Positions 52,218 through 60,928 of a stretch of 64,000 bases of DNA are shown here, piece by piece (the first letter of the stretch is position 1; every line of letters starts with the position of its first letter). The position numbers and the translations under genes are program-made. Source of the DNA: JBCBWG01 sp039039985. Lineage in GTDB: Bacteria > Pseudomonadota > Alphaproteobacteria > Rhizobiales > Hyphomicrobiaceae. Location: contig JBCCOV010000003.1 in NCBI GenBank assembly GCA_039039985.1, positions 13,920-77,919 of the forward strand, in the 5' to 3' direction. The notes beneath the pieces were generated by a model that worked only from the letters and a program-made list of their open reading frames with translations, was not told the origin of the DNA and searched no databases.

Positions 52218-53616
52218 TGTCGGGGAGGAGACGGCTGCGGCGTTGTCGGCAAGCTGGCGGATCAGGTCGCGCAGCATGCGTCTGGCAGGTCTCTTTGCCG
52301 CGCTATTGACTGTATTGGCGGCGGGCGTCGTTGCGGCGCTTTACTTTGCGTTTTCCAACGAGATCACACGAACCCAGATCGCGACGCTCGAGTCCGAGGC
52401 GCGGCTCCTCGCCGGTTTCGGGGATCGCACAGGTGCGGCAGCCATCGCGGCGCTTGTTGAGGCCAATCCCGGAAAAGAAACGCTCTATATCGTGGAGAAC
52501 GCGCAGGGACAGCGTCTGTCTGGCCCGACCGTTCTCGATATCAAGGCGCTCGACACCGCCAAGCGTCGGCTGCTTCTGACCTATCGCCAGGGCCCGGTCA
52601 GCTCGCAGGCGCGCGAGGCTGTTGGTGTACGGCGACCGTTGCGCACGGGCGGTGCGGTGATTGTTGCCAAGGACATGGCTTCGGCACGTCGATTTGCGCG
52701 TTGGGTCCTGCTTTCGTTTTTGGCGGGCATCGGTGTGCTGCTTGGAGCGGTTGTGGCCGTCGGCTTTGCGCTGGCCACGGCGATGCGGCGGCGCGTGGAC
52801 ACGCTGACGAAGAGTATTCGTGAGATCATGTCCGGCGACATGTCTCACCGGCTTGGGTTGGCCGGCACGGACGATGAAATTGACCGGCTGGCTGGCGAGG
52901 TCAATCGCATGCTCGACCGGATCGAGCGCCTGATGCACGGCCTCAAGGATGTGTCCGACAACATCGCGCATGATCTCAAAACGCCGCTCAGCCGATTGCG
53001 GAATCGTGTCGAAGCCGCACTGGGCGAAGCCTCGGACGCCGAGTCCGCACGCGCGGCGCTCGAACGCGTCATCGAAGACGCCGACGGCCTGATCCGCACG
53101 TTTGATTCCCTTCTTTTGGTTGCGCGTTTGGAAGCACGCGCCGTCGCGCAGCGGGCTGAAGTTTTTGAGCTGATGGAGTTTCTGACGGATGTTGCCGATC
53201 TCTACGAGCCAATCGGTCAGGAGCGCGGTATCAGCATCGCAGTTGTGTGTTCGACTCCGGTTTCGATTTCGGCCCATCGCCAACTGATCACCCAGGCCGT
53301 CTCCAACCTGATCGAAAACGCGATCAAGTACGCAGCCGATACGGCGATGGCGTCCATCGAACTGTCTGCCGGAGTTCGCGCCAGCGGTGTTGAGATTACC
53401 GTTGCCGACAGTGGACCGGGTATTCCGGAGCAGGACCGGGCGCACGCGCTCAAACGGTTTGGCCGCCTCGATACAAGTCGGAGTACGCCTGGCTCCGGTT
53501 TGGGTTTGAGCCTGGTTGCCGCCGTCGCGGAACTGCATGGCGGCACGGTGCGGTTGGAAGATAATCAACCGGGCTTGCGTGTTGTTCTTTGTTTGCCGCA
53601 GGCCCGCATTGCATAA
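52201..53616 (+). CDS. Sensor histidine kinase with HAMP domain
   Basis: A 471-residue kinase. Membrane helices at about 28-50 and 168-190 flank a periplasmic domain of roughly 115 residues, with no recognisable ligand motif. A HAMP domain (about 191-245) leads to the H-box DNIAHDLKTPLSRL (H257). The ATPase domain has SNLIENAIKYA, VADSGPGI and GSGLGLSLV. The HDLKTPL box and short periplasmic domain resemble CusS/heavy-metal-type kinases. Starts within the regulator gene, overlapping by 17 bases. Confidence 0.88.
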   Translation: MNPKGDVGEETAAALSASWRIRSRSMRLAGLFAALLTVLAAGVVAALYFAFSNEITRTQIATLESEARLLAGFGDRTGAAAIAALVEANPGKETLYIVENAQGQRLSGPTVLDIKALDTAKRRLLLTYRQGPVSSQAREAVGVRRPLRTGGAVIVAKDMASARRFARWVLLSFLAGIGVLLGAVVAVGFALATAMRRRVDTLTKSIREIMSGDMSHRLGLAGTDDEIDRLAGEVNRMLDRIERLMHGLKDVSDNIAHDLKTPLSRLRNRVEAALGEASDAESARAALERVIEDADGLIRTFDSLLLVARLEARAVAQRAEVFELMEFLTDVADLYEPIGQERGISIAVVCSTPVSISAHRQLITQAVSNLIENAIKYAADTAMASIELSAGVRASGVEITVADSGPGIPEQDRAHALKRFGRLDTSRSTPGSGLGLSLVAAVAELHGGTVRLEDNQPGLRVVLCLPQARIA

Positions 53617-53704
53617 TCGCATGGCGCTATATTGGCTTTGATCGAGCCTGGCCGAACACGCTTATGCAAGATGTGCTCGGCGGTTCGTGCTGGGACATCG
53701 TGCG

Positions 53705-56668
53705 ATGACGACAAACTTTGGATCTTTGATTTCGCGCCTTGGATCGGACAAGTCTCCGCGGTCTGACGCGGCTGCGCTGAGCCGCGTCGCCGAGCTCAAA
53801 GCGGCTGCCGTCAAGTCCAACGTCGACGCCGCCGATATCGCATGCCTGGACAATGCGGAGGTTGTTACCCTTCTGGCCGGTATCGATGCCGGATCGCCGT
53901 ACTTGCGCATGCTTGTTAATCGTGACCCGGCGTTGGTCCTGTCTTTGCTGCGCGATGATCCGGATGTGCGCTTGCATAACATCGTATTGCAACTGCAGGC
54001 TTTGGCTGAGGCGTGCCCAACCAACGCCGCCGGTTTCCGCCAGCTCATGAGCGAGGCGCGGCGGTTGAAATGCGAAGCCGCCTTGCTGATTGCGTTCGCT
54101 GACTTGGGCGGTGTCTGGACGGTTGACGCTGTGATGCAGGCGTTGACACGGGTTGCGGATTGCGCCGTTCAAACCGGCATTCGTTATCTGTTTCGTGCAG
54201 CCGCAGCGCGCGGCGCGTGGCTGAGTACAGACGAAACGTCGCCGGAGGCGGACTCCGGTTTCATCGTTCTTGCGATGGGCAAGCACGGGGCCCACGAGCT
54301 CAACTATTCCAGCGATATCGATCTGATTGTTTTATTCGATCGCGACAAGGCCCGCGTTCGGGAGGGGGTCGAACCGCAGCAGCTGTTTGTGCGCATCACG
54401 CGTGATCTGGTTCGCTACATGCAGGAGCGGACGTCCGACGGCTACATTTTCCGAACCGATTTGCGATTGCGGCCGGACCCGGGTGCAACGCAGGTTGCCA
54501 TGTCGACCAATGCCGCCCTGAGCTACTATGAGAGCGTCGGCCAGAACTGGGAACGCGCCGCAATGATCAAGGCGCGTGTGATTGCCGGAGATTTCGAAGC
54601 GGGCCAGTCGTTCCTTGACGAACTCGGACCATTCATTTGGCGCAAGTATCTCGATTTCGCCGCGATTGCCGATATTCACGCGATGAAGCGCCAGATCCAT
54701 GCCTATCGCGGGTTCGGCGCGATTGCGGTGACAGGACATAACCTGAAGCTTGGCCGCGGTGGTATCCGGGAGATTGAGTTCTTCGCGCAAACGCAGCAGC
54801 TCATCGCGGGCGGTCGCCAGCCGGAACTGCGGGTGCGCCAGACGTGTGCCGTACTCGATCGCTTGTTGGAACGTGGGTGGATCGAGTCGCATGTCCGGTA
54901 CGAACTCCAGGCCGCTTACGGAAAGCTTCGCTGGGTTGAGCATCGGCTGCAAATGGTGGCGGACGAGCAGACGCAGACGCTGCCGCGCGACCCGGAGGCG
55001 CTCACGCGTTTCGCGCGTTTCTGCGGTTTCGATACCGTTGAGGCATTTGAGGCCCACCTGCGCGAGATCCTCGAGACGGTTCAGAGCCACTATGCGGCGT
55101 TGTTCGAGGACGTTCCGGAGCTGACAAAGGATGGCCAGAACCTGGTGTTTGCCGGCAATCAGGACGATCCCGATACACTTGCGGCATTGTCGCGGCTCGG
55201 GTTTGCCGAGCCATCACGTGCAATCGAGATTGTCGGAAACTGGCACCGCGGCCGGTACCGCGCCACGCGGAGCGCTGCGGTTCGTGAGCGCCTTACGGTT
55301 ATTCAGCCGCATCTCGTGACTGCGCTCGCGGACACGATCGATCCGGATGCTGCGCTGCTTGCCTTTGACCGCCTGCTGGCGCAACTCCCGGCTGGTGTGC
55401 AGTTCTTTGCGGTGCTGCGGGCAAATCCCGCACTGCTGCGCCTGATCGCAACCATCGTGGGTTCGGCACCGCGGCTTGCTGAAGTGCTCGGGCGCCGCCG
55501 CCGGGTTCTGGATGCCGTCCTCGATCCGCAATTGATCAGCGATGCCTTACCCTCCCGAGATGAGTTGACCGCACTGCTTGATCAGGCCCTGGCCGGCAGT
55601 GAGGACCTCCAGACGTCGCTCGATCGGGTCCGCATATTGGGCAGCGAGCAGAGCTTCCTGATCGGCGTGCGTATTCTTGCCGGCATGATCTCCGCAGCAG
55701 AAGCCGGTTTGGCCTATGCGCGCCTGGCTGAGGCGATTATCGCCAAGCTGCACGCTGTGGTCGTCGATGACTTTGTCATTCGTAACGGTCGCATCGCAGG
55801 CGGCGAAAGCGTTGTCATCGCCATGGGTAAGCTCGGCGGCGGTGAAATGACGGCGGCCTCGGATTTGGATCTGATCTTGATCTATGATGCGCCAGCAGAC
55901 GCCGTTCCGACCGGCGGAGATCGCCCGCTCACCGTACCGGAGTACTTTGGGCGGCTGACACAACGTTTGATCACGGCACTTTCGGCACCGACCGCGGAAG
56001 GTCAGCTCTACGATGTCGACATGCGTTTGCGCCCATCCGGCCAGAAGGGCCCGCTCGCGGTGCGGTTCGCGAGCTTTGAAACCTATCAAAAGTCCGACGC
56101 CTGGACCTGGGAGCATATGGCGCTGACACGCGCCCGCGTGGTCGCCGGCGATCCCAGTCTCGCAAAACGGGTCGAAGCTGCGATTGGTGCCGTTTTGACG
56201 TCTCCGCGTGACCGCGAGAGCCTGGCGCGAGACGTTCGTGAGATGCGCGCCCGCGTCGCGAAGGAAAAGGGCACAGACAACATCTGGGATCTCAAACAGG
56301 TGCGTGGCGGACTTGTTGATCTCGAGTTTACGGCGCAATTCCTGCAGCTGGCGCATGCCGCAAGGACGCCAGAGGTATTGCATCAGTCGACCTTGCAGGC
56401 GCTATCCAACCTCGATGGTGCCGGTCATATCGGCGATCGTGGCCCCGATTTGATCGAGGCAGGCCGCTTGCTGCATGAGCTAACCCAGATCCTGCGTTTG
56501 TGTTTCGATGGGCCGTTCGAGCCTGAGCGGGCGCCGGACGGCCTGAAGCGTGTCATCTGCGATATCGCCAATCTGCCGACGTTTGCGCACGTCGAGACGC
56601 ATCTCAAAGATGTGCAGGCAACAATAGCTGCCGCGTTCGATCACTTTGTTCAATCGCAAGCAGAGTGA
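53705..56668 (+). CDS. glnE: Bifunctional glutamine synthetase adenylyltransferase/adenylyl-removing enzyme GlnE
   Basis: A 987-residue cytoplasmic enzyme that adds AMP to glutamine synthetase and removes it, under control by PII and glutamine. Two nucleotidyltransferase cores are seen: GKHGAHELNYSSDIDLIVLF near residue 192 (adenylyl-removing half) and GKLGGGEMTAASDLDLILIY near 707 (adenylylating half). Each is followed by a helical regulatory part (GGIREIEFFAQ; GGLVDLEFTAQ). ATG 53705 is preferred over GTG 53687 by ribosome-site spacing. glnE after the degP-linked two-component pair is typical of rhizobia. Confidence 0.97.
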   Translation: MTTNFGSLISRLGSDKSPRSDAAALSRVAELKAAAVKSNVDAADIACLDNAEVVTLLAGIDAGSPYLRMLVNRDPALVLSLLRDDPDVRLHNIVLQLQALAEACPTNAAGFRQLMSEARRLKCEAALLIAFADLGGVWTVDAVMQALTRVADCAVQTGIRYLFRAAAARGAWLSTDETSPEADSGFIVLAMGKHGAHELNYSSDIDLIVLFDRDKARVREGVEPQQLFVRITRDLVRYMQERTSDGYIFRTDLRLRPDPGATQVAMSTNAALSYYESVGQNWERAAMIKARVIAGDFEAGQSFLDELGPFIWRKYLDFAAIADIHAMKRQIHAYRGFGAIAVTGHNLKLGRGGIREIEFFAQTQQLIAGGRQPELRVRQTCAVLDRLLERGWIESHVRYELQAAYGKLRWVEHRLQMVADEQTQTLPRDPEALTRFARFCGFDTVEAFEAHLREILETVQSHYAALFEDVPELTKDGQNLVFAGNQDDPDTLAALSRLGFAEPSRAIEIVGNWHRGRYRATRSAAVRERLTVIQPHLVTALADTIDPDAALLAFDRLLAQLPAGVQFFAVLRANPALLRLIATIVGSAPRLAEVLGRRRRVLDAVLDPQLISDALPSRDELTALLDQALAGSEDLQTSLDRVRILGSEQSFLIGVRILAGMISAAEAGLAYARLAEAIIAKLHAVVVDDFVIRNGRIAGGESVVIAMGKLGGGEMTAASDLDLILIYDAPADAVPTGGDRPLTVPEYFGRLTQRLITALSAPTAEGQLYDVDMRLRPSGQKGPLAVRFASFETYQKSDAWTWEHMALTRARVVAGDPSLAKRVEAAIGAVLTSPRDRESLARDVREMRARVAKEKGTDNIWDLKQVRGGLVDLEFTAQFLQLAHAARTPEVLHQSTLQALSNLDGAGHIGDRGPDLIEAGRLLHELTQILRLCFDGPFEPERAPDGLKRVICDIANLPTFAHVETHLKDVQATIAAAFDHFVQSQAE

Positions 56669-56820
56669 CTTAAGAGTCTGAAATTCTTTTAGAAAATACA
56701 GGCCTGTGACGCGTTTCCGGCCGTGTTTTCGCTCATTCTGACAAATGCGCGACGGAAACCGCCGTCTATCCTCGTTGACTGAGCGATTGGGGACAAGAAG
56801 ACAAGGAGTATGAGATACTC

Positions 56821-57825
56821 ATGAAACCGATTGGATGGATTGCCATGGGCGGCATTATCGTCGCTGCTGGCGTAGGAGCAGGGGCGGCATTTGCGGACCG
56901 CGGCGACAGCTGGCGAGATGGGCCCGGCGGCATGGATCGCGGGTACTTCGACGATGATCATGATCGGGGCGAGCGGCGTGGCCGTTGGCGGCGCTGGTTT
57001 CGCGGTGACCTGACGAAGGACGATGCGCTCGCGCGGGCACGTTCCCGCTTCGCCAGATTCGATGCGAACGGCGATGGCGTGATTGATCGGACCGAAGTTT
57101 CAGCGCGGCTTGAACAGAGAATGAACCGTCGTTGGCGCGGCAATCGCAGACTGGAGCGCCGTATGCTTCGGATCCGTCGTGCGGATGCGGATCGCGATGG
57201 TAAGGTCACGCGGGCTGAGTTCCGCCAAAGGGCCGAGGAGCGTTTCCGCCGCGGCGATCTGAATGGTGATGGCCAGATCAGCGATCCCGATCTTCCGCCG
57301 TTTCTCCGCGGCCAGGACGCGCTCAAGCGTGACGCCGGTGTTTTGCCAGACCGAAGGTTTGCGCATGGCCGTCGCGGTCATAAGCACGGTCGACACGGCC
57401 CAAGGCGTGGCGCGAGAGCGCTTCAGATGTTGCGGCGTGCGAATGTGAACAACGACAACGTCGTGACGAAGGACGAAGTCATGGCCGCGGTCGACAAGCG
57501 TTTTGACCGCATGGATCGTAACGATGACGATGCACTCGATCGGGCGGACGCAGATACGTTCCGTCAGGAAATGATTACCTACCGCACGGACCGCTTTCTC
57601 AATCGCTTCGACAGCCGCGCGAGCGGACGTGTCACGCGGGATGCGTTCCTGAAACACGCGGAGGAGCGGTTTGCGCGCCGGGATCTGAACGGTGATGGTC
57701 GGATCACACGTGACGAAGTCGGTGGTCCGCGTCGCGGGCGCTGGCGGGAGCGTGATGACGACGATCGTCCCGAGCGCGGCCGTGACCCACGGCCTGACCG
57801 GTCGGATAGCGATCGTCGCCTCTAG
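56821..57825 (+). CDS. Secreted EF-hand-rich calcium-binding protein
   Basis: A 334-residue protein with a signal peptide (GGIIVAAGVGAGAAFA) and seven EF-hand-like loops: DANGDGVIDRTE, DADRDGKVTRAE, DLNGDGQISDPD, NVNNDNVVTKDE, DRNDDDALDRAD, a degraded DSRASGRVTRDA, and DLNGDGRITRDE. Between and after them the sequence is very Arg/Asp-rich. It should bind Ca2+ or similar cations in the periplasm. The gene is 15 bases before an ECF sigma factor gene, so it probably belongs to the same envelope-stress unit. Confidence 0.85.
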   Translation: MKPIGWIAMGGIIVAAGVGAGAAFADRGDSWRDGPGGMDRGYFDDDHDRGERRGRWRRWFRGDLTKDDALARARSRFARFDANGDGVIDRTEVSARLEQRMNRRWRGNRRLERRMLRIRRADADRDGKVTRAEFRQRAEERFRRGDLNGDGQISDPDLPPFLRGQDALKRDAGVLPDRRFAHGRRGHKHGRHGPRRGARALQMLRRANVNNDNVVTKDEVMAAVDKRFDRMDRNDDDALDRADADTFRQEMITYRTDRFLNRFDSRASGRVTRDAFLKHAEERFARRDLNGDGRITRDEVGGPRRGRWRERDDDDRPERGRDPRPDRSDSDRRL

Positions 57826-57840
57826 CTCGGTAGTTTGGCC

Positions 57841-58542
57841 ATGCAACCGATCGGATCGCTTGGCTGGCGCCGCGTGCTTGAAGATGACAGGGATGGCACG
57901 ATGCCTACTGTGTGCCATCCCCGCGATGGGGATCTGGACTCTCGGAAACGGGCGGTGCGCGTGGAGCACTCTGGCGCGACAGACGAAGCAGCGATGGTGG
58001 ATGCTGTTGCAAATGGCGATGCAGGTGCGTTCCGCGCGCTGGTTGATCGCCACCTGCCGCGTGTCCTCGCGCGGGCACGACGGCTTCTTGGAGATGCGAC
58101 CGAGGCTGAGGATGTGGCGCAGGAGGCGCTGCTTCGCCTCTGGCGGACAGCCGGATCGTTGGACGTCGATCATCGCGGTGTGGGCCCGTGGCTGGGTCGT
58201 GTTGCAGCGAATCTGGCGATTGATCGATTGCGGAGCGCCAAGCGGCTCGAGGTTCGCGATGAGCTTCCCGAGATGCCGGTTGCTGCTGAGCAGTTGGTTG
58301 CTTTGACGGAGCACGATGTGAGTGACCGCGTTATGGAAGCGCTTTCGGCATTGCCTGATCGTCAGCGTGTTGCGCTAACCCTGTTTCATTTCGATGAGTT
58401 GAGCCAGCGCGAGGTGGCGGAGATTTTGGAGGTTTCGGAGGATGCTCTGGAGTCTCTTTTGGCTCGCGGTCGACGAAAGCTGCGGGCGATCTTGGCCGAC
58501 GAGTGGCAGTCGTTGCTCGAGACCGATGCTGCAATGTCATGA
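57841..58542 (+). CDS. ECF-family RNA polymerase sigma factor
   Basis: A sigma-70-family factor of the ECF group. Region 2 is DAGAFRALVDRHLPRVLARA with DATEAEDVAQEALLRLW; region 4 is ALSALPDRQRVALTLFHFDELSQREVA, then SEDALESLLARGRRKLRA. With ATG 57841 it is 233 residues, longer than most ECF factors, and the first 55 residues match nothing I know; starts at ATG 57901 or GTG 57961 would give about 213 or 193. The stop overlaps the anti-sigma start (ATGA). Resembles the CnrH/RpoE-like type that works with a periplasmic sensor. Confidence 0.87.
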   Translation: MQPIGSLGWRRVLEDDRDGTMPTVCHPRDGDLDSRKRAVRVEHSGATDEAAMVDAVANGDAGAFRALVDRHLPRVLARARRLLGDATEAEDVAQEALLRLWRTAGSLDVDHRGVGPWLGRVAANLAIDRLRSAKRLEVRDELPEMPVAAEQLVALTEHDVSDRVMEALSALPDRQRVALTLFHFDELSQREVAEILEVSEDALESLLARGRRKLRAILADEWQSLLETDAAMS

Positions 58543-59081
58543 CAGATGAGATTGAACCTATGAACCGCGAAAACCGGAATGACATGGCAGAGTTGGCGCG
58601 GATGTTGGATGCGTATGGTGCGGATCCGGCCCGGTGGCCCACGGCCGTGCGTGCGCGCTTCGGCGATGATCTCGCCCGCGATCCAGAGATCGTGCAGCGG
58701 GTTGCGGCTGAGCGCCACTTTGAGCACCTGCTGTCGCACGCCGAGACGCAGCCTGTGCCGGTTGGTTTGACAGACCGGATTATGGCCCGCGCAACCGCAG
58801 AGTTGGATGGGCCTGACGGCGTCGTTCGCGGCCGCGAGACGGCGCAACCGGTTGTTGTCCGTATGGGGACGACCCAACACGCCGGACGGGCTGTGGCATG
58901 GTTCGGCAACTGGGCCGGTGCGGTTGCGTTGGGCGTGTGTTTGACCTTCGGAGTTTACGTCGGGGTCGATGGCATGTCGCTTCCAGCAATCGAGACGCTG
59001 GCGCAGACGCTTGGTTTGGAGAACCAAGTCGTTGTTCTGCTTGATGATCATGACGATTGGGTTGTCGGAGGCACGCTATGA
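58539..59081 (+). CDS. Probable anti-sigma factor, single-pass membrane protein
   Basis: A 180-residue protein directly overlapping the sigma-factor gene (ATGA). The N-terminal 110 residues are cytoplasmic and include LARMLDAYGADPARWP, frequently seen in alphaproteobacterial anti-sigma factors. A membrane helix at about 127-148 (WAGAVALGVCLTFGVYVGV) is followed by a short periplasmic tail. No HxxxCxxC zinc motif is present. It should hold the sigma factor at the membrane, as CnrY does, until the periplasmic sensor encoded next responds. Function is inferred from position and topology. Confidence 0.75.
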   Translation: MTDEIEPMNRENRNDMAELARMLDAYGADPARWPTAVRARFGDDLARDPEIVQRVAAERHFEHLLSHAETQPVPVGLTDRIMARATAELDGPDGVVRGRETAQPVVVRMGTTQHAGRAVAWFGNWAGAVALGVCLTFGVYVGVDGMSLPAIETLAQTLGLENQVVVLLDDHDDWVVGGTL

Positions 59082-59575
59082 GTGAGACCGAGCCGAAGAC
59101 GGTCAAAGAGCGTCGCGGTGCTCCGAGGTGGATGAAGTGGCTGTTGATCGTCTCGCTGTCGATCAATTTGCTGATTGCCGGTTTCGCGATCGGTGCGGCC
59201 TGGCGGTTCCGGCATGGCCCGCCAAACGTGATTGAGCGGATCAAGCGCTTTGCGCATTCGCTGCCGACGGATCGTCGGGATGCCGTCTTGTCAACGATCG
59301 AAACGCGGCGCGCGACATTCCGGGAGCTGCGGCGAGAGTTGCGGCGCGCCCGCAGAGCGCTCGGGGAGACGGTTGCGGCGGACGCGTTCAATGCCGCCGC
59401 CTATCAGGAGCGCTTTGATGCGTTTAAACGCGCGCAATCCCAGCTGAGTGACCATGTTGGTGGGACGTTTGGGGAGATTGCAGCTGTTTTGACGGTCGAA
59501 CAGCGACGTAAACTGTTGCGCTACTGGCGTCACCGCCGTCGTTTCGGACGTCGATTTCGCGGCGGAGACGGGTAG
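59078..59575 (+). CDS. CnrX/ZraP-like periplasmic metal or stress sensor
   Basis: A 165-residue protein, anchored by one helix (WLLIVSLSINLLIAGFAIGA, about 20-39) with a periplasmic helical domain rich in Arg. It contains RRELRRARRALGETVAADAFN and AYQERFDAFKRAQSQLSDHV, matching the periplasmic heavy-metal-sensor (CnrX/Spy/CpxP-like) family. No obvious His-rich metal site is seen, so the signal may be protein stress or a cation rather than nickel or cobalt. Overlaps the anti-sigma stop (ATGA), giving a sigma/anti-sigma/sensor operon. Confidence 0.82.
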   Translation: MSETEPKTVKERRGAPRWMKWLLIVSLSINLLIAGFAIGAAWRFRHGPPNVIERIKRFAHSLPTDRRDAVLSTIETRRATFRELRRELRRARRALGETVAADAFNAAAYQERFDAFKRAQSQLSDHVGGTFGEIAAVLTVEQRRKLLRYWRHRRRFGRRFRGGDG

Positions 59576-59607
59576 AGCTTGTTGAGCTGAACTGAGAGAT
59601 CCTGGCG

Positions 59608-60720
59608 TTACGACGCCTTGCTGAATTCCGTCTCGAACAAGCAGCGTTGTTGTTCGGCCAACTCGATCGCAATCTTGGCCTGCCGACCACCATCACTCAT
59701 GGGCTCGATGCTGAGTTCGATGCCCTGCAGCTCACACAACGCGCGCGCCAAGCAGGAATTGAGATCGTCGTCCGGCGCAGGGTACGGGGCGCCGGCGAAC
59801 TCAGTGGAGTCGGCCCTGCTCGCGTTTGCCTGTGCTGGGGCGCCGGCGGCGACAAGCGACAGAAACACCAGGCCGGACTCCTCTATCCAACTTGCACGGA
59901 CATGTGCTCTGGTATCGATCCCGTCGGCGAGCACCTGAAGTATCCTGGCGAGGGCCTGAACGAGTGGGGCCATGTCGCAGCGCACGAACGTCGGGGATGA
60001 TTGATTGCCAGGTGTCATCTGCAGCCGATGCATCGCATGGCCCGAGATTGCTGCGCTGCGCAGGGCATCGCCGAGTTCGGCGAACGCATCGGTTGTCTGT
60101 GTGGGACGCGCCATGAGGTGCGTAACCGTTAGCGCGCTCTCGGTCGCTTCAAGCAGTGCGCGGCCGCTTTGCTCGATGTGTTTGGCATATTCGCGATAGC
60201 GATCGTGGCCCATCGGACCATGAAGCTCGTGGCGCATGATGTCCGAGAAACCGATAACCGCGTTGAGGGGTGTGCGCAGGTCGTGCCCCATGCGTGCGGT
60301 CAAGCGTGCAACCGAATGCGGCAGATCCAGTGCGTCGTTGGTCGTCAGGCGCCGTGGTTCGGCGACGACGCCGACCGGTGCCGAGCACCCTGTCTCGCCA
60401 TCTGAGCTGAGGTGTGAGCGGGTTTCACGGCTCGCAATAACGGCGAGAGCGAGAGCCGTGAGCACAGCCCCATAAAGGGCAAGCGCCAAGCGGCTGTCGA
60501 GATTGGCGCTGTCAATGGCCAATGCGAGAACGGCCACGAGGCAGGTGTGTGCCATGGAGACCAGGACAAGGAGGCGGCTTCGCACGGTGCGGGTTAGAGG
60601 CGCGAAATACTCCCGCAGCCGACGCAGACTTGTGACGCTATCTGCATCGGCCGACCTCGGGGTGCAGACAAAGCTCCGCCCCTGACCGGCGGATAGTATT
60701 TCCGCCATCCGTTTCCCCAT
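59608..60720 (-). CDS. Histidine-kinase-like protein with a degenerate ATPase domain
   Basis: A 370-residue membrane protein. Two helices (about 48-70 and 78-96) precede an intact dimerisation/phospho-acceptor domain with H146 in ARMGHDLRTPLNAVIGFSDI. The C-terminal part, where HATPase_c belongs, lacks the N box, the DxGxG box and the GxGLGL box; instead it reads ARILQVLADGID, LVAAGAPAQ and DDDLNSCLARALCELQ. It is therefore probably unable to bind ATP normally. It may receive or relay phosphate, or scaffold another kinase. ATG 60720 or 60708 may be the start. Convergent with the ECF operon. Confidence 0.78.
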   Translation of the reverse strand: MGKRMAEILSAGQGRSFVCTPRSADADSVTSLRRLREYFAPLTRTVRSRLLVLVSMAHTCLVAVLALAIDSANLDSRLALALYGAVLTALALAVIASRETRSHLSSDGETGCSAPVGVVAEPRRLTTNDALDLPHSVARLTARMGHDLRTPLNAVIGFSDIMRHELHGPMGHDRYREYAKHIEQSGRALLEATESALTVTHLMARPTQTTDAFAELGDALRSAAISGHAMHRLQMTPGNQSSPTFVRCDMAPLVQALARILQVLADGIDTRAHVRASWIEESGLVFLSLVAAGAPAQANASRADSTEFAGAPYPAPDDDLNSCLARALCELQGIELSIEPMSDGGRQAKIAIELAEQQRCLFETEFSKAS

Positions 60721-60928
60721 CCCATGATTTACGAAATCGTAACGCGTGCGCGCGATCCGCTGCCCCGGCGAATCACTATGCTCAGTTCAACCAAATTCGA
60801 GTCGCGTGTCGAGGGAGATTAAATGTGGTGATTCTTAGCCCGGCGCAGCGTGACTTGTTGGTCGCGCTTTGCCCTGTTGCGTGCACACCTCGCTCGATGG
60901 GCTGTGCGACGGGTGACGCGACGCATGG

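Noticed and set aside
56755..56785. Possible ECF-type promoter (GGAAAC with CGTT downstream) before the EF-hand gene
   Set aside because: The spacing between the two blocks is about 13 bases, shorter than the 16-17 expected for ECF promoters, and the sequence also forms a small hairpin. Not strong enough to annotate.
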